Part shown: positions 16,203-25,174 of the stretch, piece by piece
Numbering within the stretch: position 1 is the stretch's first letter
How the letters are laid out: the number at the start of each line of letters is the position of its first letter
Source: Phenylobacterium sp.
GTDB taxonomy: Bacteria > Pseudomonadota > Alphaproteobacteria > Caulobacterales > Caulobacteraceae
NCBI RefSeq assembly: GCF_030646615.1
Contig: NZ_JAUSLG010000037.1
Location: 1 to 64,000 of the forward strand
Length of the DNA stretch: 64,000 nucleotides
Reading direction: 5' to 3'
Program-made: the position numbers and the translations under genes
Notes under the pieces: generated by a model
Seen by the model: only the letters and a program-made list of their open reading frames with translations
Told to the model about the DNA's origin: nothing
The model's database searches: none

Positions 16203-16910
16203 TCAGGCGTTGGCGGCGGCGCGGCGCGGCTGACGGCCGGGCTCGGCCATCATCGCATCGACGAGAGCGGTGGCCTTCGGGCAGCCCACGTCGGAGGGGC
16301 CGAAGGTGACGGCGGTTTCCGCCCAGGCCTTATCGATGGCCTCCAGATCGTTGGGATCCTCGTCGGGCTCGCTCAACAGCGCGGCCAGTGCGCCTGGGTC
16401 GGCGGCCTGCGAGGCGAGCTTGCCGAGCGCGCCGAAGATGGCGCGATAGGCGCTGCCCCGCGACTTCAGGCGCTCACCCATGGCGTCCAGGACGTGCGTC
16501 GCCTCCCCCAGCAGGGAGGCGGCCTGGGCGTCGGGCAGGGTGGAGAGGAATTCAAGGAACACGGGCAGGAAGTCGGGCAGTTCGTTGGCCGACAGGTGCA
16601 GGTCGTGGGCGCGATAGAGTTCGGCCAGGGCGACCATGGCTTCGCCGCGGTCCCGGCTTTCGCCATGCACGTGCTCATAGAGGTTGAGCGACAGGGATCG
16701 GGTGCGATCGAAGAGCTCGGTATACCCCTCCTGCAGGTCATAGATGTCGCCGCTGGCGATCTGCTCAACGAGGCGTCCCAGGGCCTTGAGGACGGCCTTT
16801 GGAACCATCCCCTCGGCCTCGATGAGTGCCAGGACCTGAGGCGCGAGCCGCTGCAGCTCGGGAGTCGGATAGGTGAGCAGGTGCGCAAGCGCCTGATACG
16901 TACGGGCCAT
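16203..16910 (-). CDS. narJ: NarJ, nitrate reductase assembly chaperone
   Basis: NarJ is a cytoplasmic helical chaperone of the TorD/NarJ family that holds NarG until the molybdenum cofactor is inserted and NarI is joined. The 235-residue sequence shows the family core EGYTELFDRTRSLSLNLYEH and LPDFLPVFLEFLS. It lies between narH (3 bp gap) and narI (8 bp gap). Confidence 0.95.
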   Translation of the reverse strand: MARTYQALAHLLTYPTPELQRLAPQVLALIEAEGMVPKAVLKALGRLVEQIASGDIYDLQEGYTELFDRTRSLSLNLYEHVHGESRDRGEAMVALAELYRAHDLHLSANELPDFLPVFLEFLSTLPDAQAASLLGEATHVLDAMGERLKSRGSAYRAIFGALGKLASQAADPGALAALLSEPDEDPNDLEAIDKAWAETAVTFGPSDVGCPKATALVDAMMAEPGRQPRRAAANA

Positions 16911-16913
16911 GGG

Positions 16914-18437
16914 TCAGGCCTCCATCGGTGTTTTGGCGCGACTGCGCTTGTTGGGCCCAAAAAGGCCGAGTTCCGTGCGCCCGCCGGAGCATCCGTTGCC
17001 GAACGAGAAGCCGCAGGATCCGCGCATGTCGTAGGCGTCCTCCGCCACCTCACGGTGCGCGGACGGGATGACGAAGCGGTCCTCGTAGTTGGCGATCGCC
17101 AGGTAGCGGTACATCTCGTCGATCTGGGCAGCGGAGAGTTCGACGCTTCCCGCCAGCCTGTGGTCGATGACCCCCTCGACGGTCTTGGCGCGCATGTACC
17201 CGCGCATGGCCAGCATGCGCCTCAGGGCCAGTTCGATCGGCGCCTCGCGGCCGGCGGTCAGCAGGTTCGCGAGGTATTTGACCGGGATCCGCAGCGAGTG
17301 GACGTCAGGCATTTCGCCGTCCATCTCAATGGCGCCTGCGGCCGCGGCGTTCTGGATCGGCGAGAGCGGCGGCACGTACCAGACCATCGGCAGGGTCCGG
17401 TATTCAGGGTGCAGCGGGAAGGCGATCTTCCAGTCGATGGCCATCTTGTAGACGGGGCTCTGTCGCGCTGCGTCGAGCCAGGCTTCCGGAACGCCGTCGG
17501 CGCGCGCCTGCGCGATCACCTTCGGATCTTCAGGGTCGAGGAAAATGTCGAGCTGGGCCTGATAGAGGTCCTGATCGTCAGGCGTGCTGGCCGCAGCCTC
17601 GATCCGGTCGGCGTCATAGAGCAGGACGCCGAGGTAGCGGATGCGCCCGACGCAGGTTTCCGAGCACACGGTCGGTTGGCCGACCTCGATGCGCGGGAAA
17701 CAGAAGGTGCACTTCTCCGATTTCCCGGATTCCCAGTTGTAGTAGATCTTCTTGTAAGGGCAGGCGGAGACGCACATGCGCCAGCCTCGGCACTTGTCCT
17801 GGTCGATCAGGACGATGCCGTCCTCCTCGCGCTTGTAGATCGCGCCCGAAGGGCACGCCGCCACGCAGGTGGGGTTGAGGCAGTGCTCGCACAGCCTCGG
17901 CAGATACATCATGAAGGTGTTCTCGAACTGGCCGTAGATCTCCTTCTCGACGCTGTCGAAGTTGTAGTCGGCCGAACGCGTGGCGAACTCGCCCCCCAGG
18001 ATCTCCTCCCAGTTCGGGCCCCGCTCGATCTTCTCCATCCGCTGGCCAGTGATCTTCGAGCGCGGCCGCGCGGTCGGGAACGCCTTCATCTCAGGCGCCG
18101 TCTGCAGATGGCCGTAATCGAAGTCGAAGGGCTCGTAGTAGTCGTCAATCTCCGGTAGGTCGGGGTTGGCGAAGATCTTCGCCAGGATGCGCCACTTGGC
18201 GCCCATCTTGGGCTCAATCTTGCCGTTGGCCTTGCGAGTCCACCCGCCGTTCCAGCGCTTCTGGTTCTCCCAGTCGCGGGGAAAGCCAACGCCTGGCTTG
18301 GTCTCTACGTTGTTGAACCAAGCGTATTCAACGCCTTCCCGATTGGTCCACACGTTCTTGCATGTAACTGAGCAGGTGTGACATCCGATGCATTTATCGA
18401 GATTCAGCACCATGCCGATCTGGGCGCGGACTTTCAT
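16914..18437 (-). CDS. narH: NarH, respiratory nitrate reductase beta subunit (Fe-S)
   Basis: NarH wires electrons from NarI to NarG through four Fe-S clusters on the cytoplasmic face of the membrane. The 507-residue protein has the first cysteine group C16, C19, C22, C26 (CIGCHTCSVTC), then CEHCLNPTCVAACP, CRGWRMCVSACP and EKCTFCFPRI. The Trp in CRGWRMC marks the [3Fe-4S] site, as in E. coli NarH. It overlaps narG by ATGA. Confidence 0.97.
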   Translation of the reverse strand: MKVRAQIGMVLNLDKCIGCHTCSVTCKNVWTNREGVEYAWFNNVETKPGVGFPRDWENQKRWNGGWTRKANGKIEPKMGAKWRILAKIFANPDLPEIDDYYEPFDFDYGHLQTAPEMKAFPTARPRSKITGQRMEKIERGPNWEEILGGEFATRSADYNFDSVEKEIYGQFENTFMMYLPRLCEHCLNPTCVAACPSGAIYKREEDGIVLIDQDKCRGWRMCVSACPYKKIYYNWESGKSEKCTFCFPRIEVGQPTVCSETCVGRIRYLGVLLYDADRIEAAASTPDDQDLYQAQLDIFLDPEDPKVIAQARADGVPEAWLDAARQSPVYKMAIDWKIAFPLHPEYRTLPMVWYVPPLSPIQNAAAAGAIEMDGEMPDVHSLRIPVKYLANLLTAGREAPIELALRRMLAMRGYMRAKTVEGVIDHRLAGSVELSAAQIDEMYRYLAIANYEDRFVIPSAHREVAEDAYDMRGSCGFSFGNGCSGGRTELGLFGPNKRSRAKTPMEA

Positions 18438-21400
18438 TGGGCGAAATCCTTGGTGTTGAGGGTTTCTTCGAGCCAGTCGACCTTGGTCATCTTGCGAAGC
18501 ACGACGAATTCGTCGCGGTTTGCGCCGACAGTGCCGTAGTAGTTGAAGCCGTAGGCGAGTTGGGCGTAGCCGCCGATCATGTGCGTCGGCTTCAGCACTG
18601 TGCGGGTGACCGAGTTGTGGATGCCGCCGCGCTTGCCGGTGATCTGCGACCCCGGCGTGTTCACGATCTTTTCCTGGGCGTGATACATGAAGGTCGTGCC
18701 TTCACGGATGCGCTGAGACACCACGACGCGGGCCGTCAGAGCCCCGTTGGCGTTGAAAGCCTCCACCCAGTCGTTGTCGATCAGACCCGCCTTCTTGGCG
18801 TCGACCTCGGAGATCCAGATGACCGGGCCCCCGCGGTTCAAGGTGAGCATCATCAGGTTGTCGGAATAGGTTGAGTGGATGCCCCACTTCTGGTGGGGGG
18901 TGATGAAGTTCAGGACGATCTCAGTCTCGCCGTTGGGCTTGGCGCCCTGGACATGGGTGGTCTTCAGGTCGATCGGCGGACGGTAGACGCAGAGCGCCTC
19001 GCCGAACGCCCGCATCCACTCATGGTCCTGGTAGAGCTGCTGGCGTCCGGTAAGGGTCCGCCAAGGGATCAGTTCATGGACGTTGGTCCAGCCGGCGGTG
19101 TAGCAGACCTTTTCGCTCTCAATGCCGGACCAGGTCGGCGAGGTGATGATCTTGCGCGGCTGGGCCAAGAGATCGCGGAAGCGGATCTTCTCGTCTTCCT
19201 TGGGCAGGGCCAGATGGGTGTGCTCGCGGCCCGTCTGCTTTTCGAGCGCCGCCCAGGCCTTGACCGCCACCTCGCCATTGGTCTCTGGCGCCAGCATCAG
19301 GATGGTCTCGCAGGCGTCGATATCGGTGTCGATCTTCGGCATGCCCTGGGTCTGGCCCTCTTCGAGGACCTGGCCGTTCAGCTCTGCCAGCAGATCGACC
19401 TCGTGTTCGGTCTTCCAGCCGATGCCCTTGCCGCCATTGCCGCTGGCCTTGAGCAATGGCCCCAACGCTGTGAAGCGCTTGAAGGTGTTCGGGTAGTCCC
19501 GTTCAACGACGGTGATCTGCGGCATGGTCTTGCCCGGGATCGCCTCGCACTCACCCTTGGACCAGTCGCGGACGTCGAACGGCTGGGCCAGTTCGGCTGC
19601 GCTGTCGTGTTGGATGGGGGTGAGAACGACGTCCTGCTCGACGCCCAGGACTTCTGGGGCGACATTAGAAAACTGCTTGGTGATCGCCTTGAAAATTTCC
19701 CAGTCCGACTTCGACTCCCAGGCCGGGTCCACAGCCGCCGAAAGCGGGTGGATGAAGGGGTGCATGTCGGAGGTGTTGAGGTCGTTCTTCTCGTACCAGG
19801 TGGCCGTCGGCAGCACGATGTCGGAGTAGACGGCCGTGGTCGACATCCGGAAATCGAGGGTGACCAAGAGGTCGAGTTTTCCCTCCGGCGCCTCGTCGTG
19901 CCACTTCACGTCATTGGGCTTGCGTCGGCCGTCTTCGCCAAGGTCCTTGCCCTGGACGCCATGGCTGGCGCCCAGTAGGTGCTTCAGGAAGTACTCGTGA
20001 CCCTTGCCGGATGAACCCAGCAGGTTGGAGCGCCAGATGAACATGTTGCGCGGCCAGTTGGCCGGGTCGTCGGGGTCCATGCAGGACATCTCAAGATCGC
20101 CGCTCTTCAGTTGGGCGAGCGCATAAGCCTTGGGGTCCTGGCCAGCCGCGGCCGCCGCGTTTGCGACCTCAAGCGGGTTGGTTTTCAGCGCCGGCGCCGA
20201 GGGCAGCCAGCCCATCCGTTCGGCCTTGGCGTTGAAGTCGATCATCGACCCGTCCCAGACGCCTTCGGGGGCGGTGGGCGAGAGAATTTCGCTCATCTCG
20301 ACGGTCTCGTAGCGCCACTGGTCAGAGTGGGCGTAGAAGAATGAAGTCGAGTTCTGCTGCCGGGGCGGCTTGACCCAGTCAGTGGCGAAGGCCAGCGGCG
20401 CCCAGCCCGTCTGCGGCCGCAGCTTCTCCTGACCGACATAGTGCGCCCAACCGCCGCCGGTCTGGCCGACGCAACCGCACATCACCAGCATGTTGATGAC
20501 AGCGCGGTAGTTCATGTCCATGTGGAACCAGTGGTTCATCGCCGCGCCGATGATCACCATCGACTTGCCGTCGGTCTTTTCAGCGTTGCCGGCGAAGCCA
20601 CGGGCGACGGCGACAATCTGATCCTTCGGCACCGACGTGATGGCCTCAGCCCAAGCGGGCGAATAGGGCTGCACGTCGTCGTAATCGGCCGGCATATGAT
20701 CGCCGCCGAAGCCCTGATCGACGCCGTAATTGGCGAGGAACAGGTCATAGACGCAGGCCACCAGGGTCTCGCCCTCCGGCAGCTTCATACGCTTGACCGG
20801 CACATTGCGGACCAGGACGTCCGGGTGGTCCGTCATGGCGAAGCCGTTGGTGGCCGCCCCGCCGAAATACGGGAAGCGCACGGCGGCGACCTCGTCATGG
20901 ACACCTTTCAGGCCCAGGCGCAGCGAGGTCTCGCGGCCAAGGCCGTCCTTCTCCTCAAGGTTCCACTTGCCGTCCTCGCCCCAGCGGAAGCCGATTGAGC
21001 CGTTGGGCACGATCACTTCGCCTGTCGCCTCATCGAGCGCGACCGTCTTCCAGTCGGGGTTGTTGGTCTCGCCTAGCGCCTGGTCGAACTCCGCAGCCCG
21101 AAGCAAGCGCTCGGGCACATAGGCCCCGTCCTGCGGCACCAGCCGGACCAGCATGGGCAAATCGGAGTACTTGCGCAGGTATTCGCGGAAGTAGGGCACC
21201 TGCCGGTCAACGTGGAACTCCTTGAGGATGACGTGGCCGAACGCCATGCCGAGCGCCGCGTCAGTGCCCTGCTTAACAGGCAGCCAGAGGTCGGAGAACT
21301 TCGAGGCCTCCGAATAGTCAGGGCAGATCACCACCGACTTGGCCCCCCGATAGCGGGCCTCGGTGTAGAAGTGGGCGTCAGGCGTCCGCGTCTGCGGGAC

Positions 21401-22165
21401 GTTGGAGCCCCACAGCATGATGAAGCCGGAATTGAACCAATCCGCGCTCTCGGCGACGTCAGTCTGCTCGCCCCAGGTCTGGGGAGAGGCCGGCGGTAGG
21501 TCGCAGTACCAGTCGTAAAAGGACCCGCAGACTCCGCCGATCAGCTGCAGGTAGCGCGCGCCGGCTGCGTAGGAGACCATCGACATGGCCGGGATCGGCG
21601 AAAAGCCGAAAATCCGATCAGGACCCCAAGCCTTGATGGTGTGCGCATTGGCGGCCGCGATGATCTCCGTCACCTCGTCCCAGGTGGCGCGGATGAAGCC
21701 GCCGGCGCCGCGCATGGTCACATAGGAGGCGCGCTGCGCGGGATCGTTCTGGATCGCCGCCCAGGCCGCCACCGGGCTGAGCGTCGCGCGGGCCTTCCGC
21801 CACAGCTTCAGCAGGCGCGAACGGATCAGCGGGTACTTCACCCGGTTCGCAGAATAGAGGTACCAGCTATAGCTGGCGCCGCGGGCGCAGCCGCGCGGCT
21901 CATGGTTCGGCAGCTCCGGACGGGTCCGGGGATAGTCGGTCTGCTGGGTTTCCCAGGTGACGATCCCGCCTTTGACGTAGATCTTCCAGGAACAGGAGCC
22001 GGTGCAGTTCACCCCGTGCGTGGAGCGAACGACCTTGTCGTGCTGCCAGCGGTCCCGATAGGCCTGTTCCCAGGTGCGGTCATCGTCGTTGAGCACGCCA
22101 TGGCCGTTCGAAAACAGCTCGGTTTTGCGCGTGAAGAACGCCAGGCGGTCGAGCGTATGGCTCAT
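18434..22165 (-). CDS. narG: NarG, respiratory nitrate reductase alpha subunit (bis-MGD)
   Basis: NarG reduces nitrate to nitrite at a bis-MGD molybdenum centre on the inner face of the cytoplasmic membrane. The 1243-residue length is normal. The unusual His/Cys [4Fe-4S] motif is intact (H50, C54, C58 and C93, one residue later than in E. coli), and the segment SFYDWYCDLPPASP carries the molybdenum-ligand aspartate region. The TVYSDIVLPTATWYEKND-type segment of NarG is also present. It is cotranslated with narK2 (ATGA overlap) and narH. Confidence 0.98.
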   Translation of the reverse strand: MSHTLDRLAFFTRKTELFSNGHGVLNDDDRTWEQAYRDRWQHDKVVRSTHGVNCTGSCSWKIYVKGGIVTWETQQTDYPRTRPELPNHEPRGCARGASYSWYLYSANRVKYPLIRSRLLKLWRKARATLSPVAAWAAIQNDPAQRASYVTMRGAGGFIRATWDEVTEIIAAANAHTIKAWGPDRIFGFSPIPAMSMVSYAAGARYLQLIGGVCGSFYDWYCDLPPASPQTWGEQTDVAESADWFNSGFIMLWGSNVPQTRTPDAHFYTEARYRGAKSVVICPDYSEASKFSDLWLPVKQGTDAALGMAFGHVILKEFHVDRQVPYFREYLRKYSDLPMLVRLVPQDGAYVPERLLRAAEFDQALGETNNPDWKTVALDEATGEVIVPNGSIGFRWGEDGKWNLEEKDGLGRETSLRLGLKGVHDEVAAVRFPYFGGAATNGFAMTDHPDVLVRNVPVKRMKLPEGETLVACVYDLFLANYGVDQGFGGDHMPADYDDVQPYSPAWAEAITSVPKDQIVAVARGFAGNAEKTDGKSMVIIGAAMNHWFHMDMNYRAVINMLVMCGCVGQTGGGWAHYVGQEKLRPQTGWAPLAFATDWVKPPRQQNSTSFFYAHSDQWRYETVEMSEILSPTAPEGVWDGSMIDFNAKAERMGWLPSAPALKTNPLEVANAAAAAGQDPKAYALAQLKSGDLEMSCMDPDDPANWPRNMFIWRSNLLGSSGKGHEYFLKHLLGASHGVQGKDLGEDGRRKPNDVKWHDEAPEGKLDLLVTLDFRMSTTAVYSDIVLPTATWYEKNDLNTSDMHPFIHPLSAAVDPAWESKSDWEIFKAITKQFSNVAPEVLGVEQDVVLTPIQHDSAAELAQPFDVRDWSKGECEAIPGKTMPQITVVERDYPNTFKRFTALGPLLKASGNGGKGIGWKTEHEVDLLAELNGQVLEEGQTQGMPKIDTDIDACETILMLAPETNGEVAVKAWAALEKQTGREHTHLALPKEDEKIRFRDLLAQPRKIITSPTWSGIESEKVCYTAGWTNVHELIPWRTLTGRQQLYQDHEWMRAFGEALCVYRPPIDLKTTHVQGAKPNGETEIVLNFITPHQKWGIHSTYSDNLMMLTLNRGGPVIWISEVDAKKAGLIDNDWVEAFNANGALTARVVVSQRIREGTTFMYHAQEKIVNTPGSQITGKRGGIHNSVTRTVLKPTHMIGGYAQLAYGFNYYGTVGANRDEFVVLRKMTKVDWLEETLNTKDFAQ

Positions 22166-23586
22166 TGGGCGGCTCCGAGAGTTGAAGGTTGTTGGGGCCC
22201 GTGCAGCATGGAGGTCTTGCGGCCGTAGAAGGCCCAGTTCACCGCGACGCAGCTGAGATAGAAGGCCAGGAAGATCAGGAGGGCGGTTTCTGGGCCGCCG
22301 GTCGCCTTGAGCGACTCTCCAAAGAGCTTGGGGATCACGAAGCCGCCGTAGGCGCCTATGGCGGACGAGAAGCCGACGATAGCCGCAGACTCCATGTCGG
22401 AGGCCTTGAGGCGGGCCGAAGCGTCAGCCTTGGGCATCAGCCGCGGCATGTCGCTCCGCATGATCGCGGGGATCATCTGGAAGGTCGAAGCGTTGCCGAT
22501 GCCGGTCCAGGCGAAGAGCCAGATGAAACTGGCGAAGAAGAGTGGGAACGAAGGTTCCGCGCCCCAGGCGCCAATGCTGTAGAGCACCGCACCCACGCCC
22601 GCGGCCATGGCCAGGAAGACCCAGTGGGTGACGTGCTCGCCGCCGAACTTGTCTGAGACCCAGCCCGTCAGGGCGCGCGCCGCGGCGCCCACCAGGGGGC
22701 CAAGGAAGGCGTACTGAAGGCTGTTCACCTCAGGGAACAGGGTGTTCATGAGCAGCGGGAACGCTGCAGAGAACCCGATGAATGAGCCGAAGGTGCCCAG
22801 ATAGAGGTAGCACATGATCCAGTTGTGCTTGCGCTTGAAGACCACGGCCTGGCTGGCGAAGGAGGCCTTGGCCGAAGCGATGTCATTCATCCCGACCCAG
22901 GCGGCGACCGCAGCGGCGATGATGAACGGGATCCAGACGAAGCCTGCGTTCTGAAGCCACAACTCGCTGCGGGCTTCGCCCACCATCGCGACTTGCGGCG
23001 CGCCAACCACGGGGGCGAAGGCGCCGGCGACAATCACCACAGGCACCAGGAATTGCATGACGCTGACGCCGAGGTTGCCGAAACCGGCGTTGAGGGCCAG
23101 GGCATTGCCCTTCTCGGCCTTCGGATAGAAGAACGAGATGTTGGACATGGACGAGGCGAAGTTGCCGCCGCCAAGGCCGCAGGCGAGCGCCAGGGCGACG
23201 AACACCCAGTAGGGGGTCTCAGGCTGCTGGACAGCGAGACCAATGCCAACGGCCGGAACCAGGAGCGATAACGTGGAGACAGTGGTCCACAGCCGACCGC
23301 CGAGGATCGGCACCAGGAAGCTGTAGAAGATTCGCAGGGTCGCCCCCGACAGCGCCGGCAGAGCCGTGAGCCAGAAGAGCTGGTCGGTGGTGAAGGCGAA
23401 CCCGATCAGCTTCAGCTTGGCCACCACCATGGACCACACCATCCAGATGGCGAAGGCCAGCAGCAGATTCGGAACGCTGATCCAGAGGTTTCGGCTGGCG
23501 ATCGAGCGGCCGGTGGAGGTCCAGAACTCGGGGTCTTCCGGGCGCCAGTCGGTCAGGACGTGGCGGGCGGGTGTTGCCGAAGACAT
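22162..23586 (-). CDS. narK: NarK2-type nitrate/nitrite transporter (MFS)
   Basis: This 474-residue MFS permease has about 12 transmembrane helices. The opening DPEFWxSTGRSIASRNLWISVPN and the motif CGLGGGNFASSMSNISFFYP are the nitrate signature of NarK type 2, the nitrate/nitrite antiporter class. It lies 21 bp after the type 1 gene and overlaps narG by four bases, so import of nitrate and export of nitrite are encoded with the enzyme. In some bacteria the two NarK types are fused; here they are separate. Confidence 0.93.
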   Translation of the reverse strand: MSSATPARHVLTDWRPEDPEFWTSTGRSIASRNLWISVPNLLLAFAIWMVWSMVVAKLKLIGFAFTTDQLFWLTALPALSGATLRIFYSFLVPILGGRLWTTVSTLSLLVPAVGIGLAVQQPETPYWVFVALALACGLGGGNFASSMSNISFFYPKAEKGNALALNAGFGNLGVSVMQFLVPVVIVAGAFAPVVGAPQVAMVGEARSELWLQNAGFVWIPFIIAAAVAAWVGMNDIASAKASFASQAVVFKRKHNWIMCYLYLGTFGSFIGFSAAFPLLMNTLFPEVNSLQYAFLGPLVGAAARALTGWVSDKFGGEHVTHWVFLAMAAGVGAVLYSIGAWGAEPSFPLFFASFIWLFAWTGIGNASTFQMIPAIMRSDMPRLMPKADASARLKASDMESAAIVGFSSAIGAYGGFVIPKLFGESLKATGGPETALLIFLAFYLSCVAVNWAFYGRKTSMLHGPQQPSTLGAAQ

Positions 23587-23607
23587 GGCTTCTTGCCCTT
23601 TCGAGTG

Positions 23608-24954
23608 TCAGCGCGCAGTCGGCGCGACAGCGCCAGACGCGGAGGGTGGATTGGGGATCATGCCGACCATCTCAGGCAGGGCCGGGAGGTCGCGGAGTTG
23701 CGGGGCGGACTTCTGTTCCATCCGGCGGATGGCGAAGTGCATCCAGGTCAGCGCCGTCGTCACCAGGAGGAAGAGCAGCATGAAACAGCTGGTCCAGACG
23801 CCGGTGAGGTCATTCAGCGCGCCGAAGACGATGGGCAGGATGAAGCCGCCCAGGCCGCCAACCATGCCCACTAGGCCGCCGACCGCGCCGACGTGGCCGG
23901 GATAGTAGACGGGGATGTGCTTGTAGACGGCAGCCTTGCCGAGGCTCATGGCGAAGCCCAGGACGAAGATCAGAACGACGAAGGGAGCTAGGCCGGTCGA
24001 CAGGCTGAAGCTGATAGGTCCGTTGATGCCGTCGATGACATACTGCGTTGCTGGGTAGGAGAGCAGGAAGGTGCAGATCACACTGACGCTGAAGGTGATG
24101 TACATCACGCGCCGTGCGCCGATCTTGTCCGACAGCCAGCCGCCGAAGACTCGGAAGAGTGAGCCGGGGATGGAATAGGCTGCGGCCAGCATGCCAGCGG
24201 CCTTGATGTTCAGGCCGTAGACGCCAACCAGGTAGCTCGGCAGCCACAGCGCCAGGGCCACGAAGGCGCCGAAGACGAAGAAGTAATAGAGAGCGAAGCG
24301 CCAGACCTGCAGCTTGCGGAGGGGGGTGAGCTGGGCCCCAGCCCGGGCGGGCTTCTCGCCTGAGGCGCGGCGCGCGACGAGTTCCGGATCGTCACGGGTA
24401 ATCAGGAAGGTCAGGACGGCGATCCCCGCCAGGGCGAGCGCCCAAATCTGCGCTACGGCCTCCCAGCCCAGGGCGACCATGACAAAGGGCGCGGCGAACT
24501 TGGTGACTGCGGAGCCGACGTTCCCGGCGCCGAAGATTCCCAGGGCGGTGCCCTGGCGCTCCTTGGGGAAGAACTTCGCGACATAGGTCACGCCGACGGA
24601 GAAGGCGCCCCCAGCGATGCCGACACCCAGGGCTGCGATCAGAAATTGCGGATAGGTCTCTGCATAGGACAGCAGGAAGGTCGCTACCGCCGCGGCGAGC
24701 ATGACCGCCAGGTTGACGATGCGGCCGCCGTACTGCTCGGCCCAGATGCCCAGGATCAGGCGGATCAACGACCCGGTCAGGATAGGGGTGCCGATCAGCA
24801 GTCCAAATTGCGCGCCAGACAGGCCGAGATCCGTCCGGATCTGCACGCCTATGATCGAAAAGATGGTCCAGACGGCGAAGCAGGCCGTGAATGAGAACGT
24901 GCTCATCCACAATGCTGTCTGGGCGCCTTGCTGATGACCTGTCGGTGCGCTCAC
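23608..24954 (-). CDS. narK: NarK1-type nitrate transporter (MFS)
   Basis: This 448-residue MFS permease is the first gene of the nar operon. The nitrate signatures GIAGGAFSVGVTYVAKFFP and KHIPVYYPGHVGAVGGLVG place it with NarK type 1 (proton-linked nitrate uptake, no nitrite dependence). The GTG at 24954 has a G-rich ribosome-binding site (GGGGGGA); a TTG 30 bases upstream is less likely. Two perfect FNR-type boxes lie upstream, the nearer centred 80 bp before the start. Confidence 0.92.
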   Translation of the reverse strand: MSAPTGHQQGAQTALWMSTFSFTACFAVWTIFSIIGVQIRTDLGLSGAQFGLLIGTPILTGSLIRLILGIWAEQYGGRIVNLAVMLAAAVATFLLSYAETYPQFLIAALGVGIAGGAFSVGVTYVAKFFPKERQGTALGIFGAGNVGSAVTKFAAPFVMVALGWEAVAQIWALALAGIAVLTFLITRDDPELVARRASGEKPARAGAQLTPLRKLQVWRFALYYFFVFGAFVALALWLPSYLVGVYGLNIKAAGMLAAAYSIPGSLFRVFGGWLSDKIGARRVMYITFSVSVICTFLLSYPATQYVIDGINGPISFSLSTGLAPFVVLIFVLGFAMSLGKAAVYKHIPVYYPGHVGAVGGLVGMVGGLGGFILPIVFGALNDLTGVWTSCFMLLFLLVTTALTWMHFAIRRMEQKSAPQLRDLPALPEMVGMIPNPPSASGAVAPTAR

Positions 24955-25005
24955 CGATCGTCCCCCCTGTCGTGACCGAGCCAAATCTCGGTGAAGCAGG
25001 GATAG

Positions 25006-25019
25006 GACGAACTATCGTC
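25006..25019. promoter_or_regulatory. Inverted repeat in narK1 promoter
   Basis: A perfect dyad, GACGA-ACTA-TCGTC, lies between the proximal FNR box and the narK1 start, near the expected transcription start. It could be a second operator or part of the leader. Confidence 0.3.
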
Positions 25020-25027
25020 TAGTCTGA

Positions 25028-25041
25028 TTGATGCGGATCAA
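25028..25041 (-). promoter_or_regulatory. Perfect FNR-type box, proximal, narK1 promoter
   Basis: TTGAT-GCGG-ATCAA matches the FNR/ANR/DNR consensus TTGAT-N4-ATCAA at all ten positions. Its centre is 80 bp upstream of the narK1 start. A class II site centred at -41.5 would put transcription about 40 bases upstream of the start codon. Confidence 0.82.
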
Positions 25042-25142
25042 TTGCTGCAGTGCGCAACGGCAATTCAGTCTAATTGTCGCGGCAATACATGATCTCGCAG
25101 TAATATGATCAATGATATATTTGATATATAGGGCGTCGTCGC

Positions 25143-25156
25143 TTGATAGTTATCAA
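25143..25156 (-). promoter_or_regulatory. Perfect FNR-type box, distal, narK1 promoter
   Basis: TTGAT-AGTT-ATCAA is a second perfect match, centred exactly 115 bp upstream of the first, 19 bp past the moaA stop. A tandem arrangement suggests either cooperative activation by two dimers or two factors (FNR-like and NO-responsive) sharing the promoter. Confidence 0.75.
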
Positions 25157-25174
25157 GCTGCGTTGGCAGTGGGG

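Noticed and set aside
16494-18158. 554-codon open frame on the plus strand across narJ/narH
   Set aside because: It is antisense to well-conserved nar genes and reads as low-complexity GC-frame shadow with no recognisable domain.
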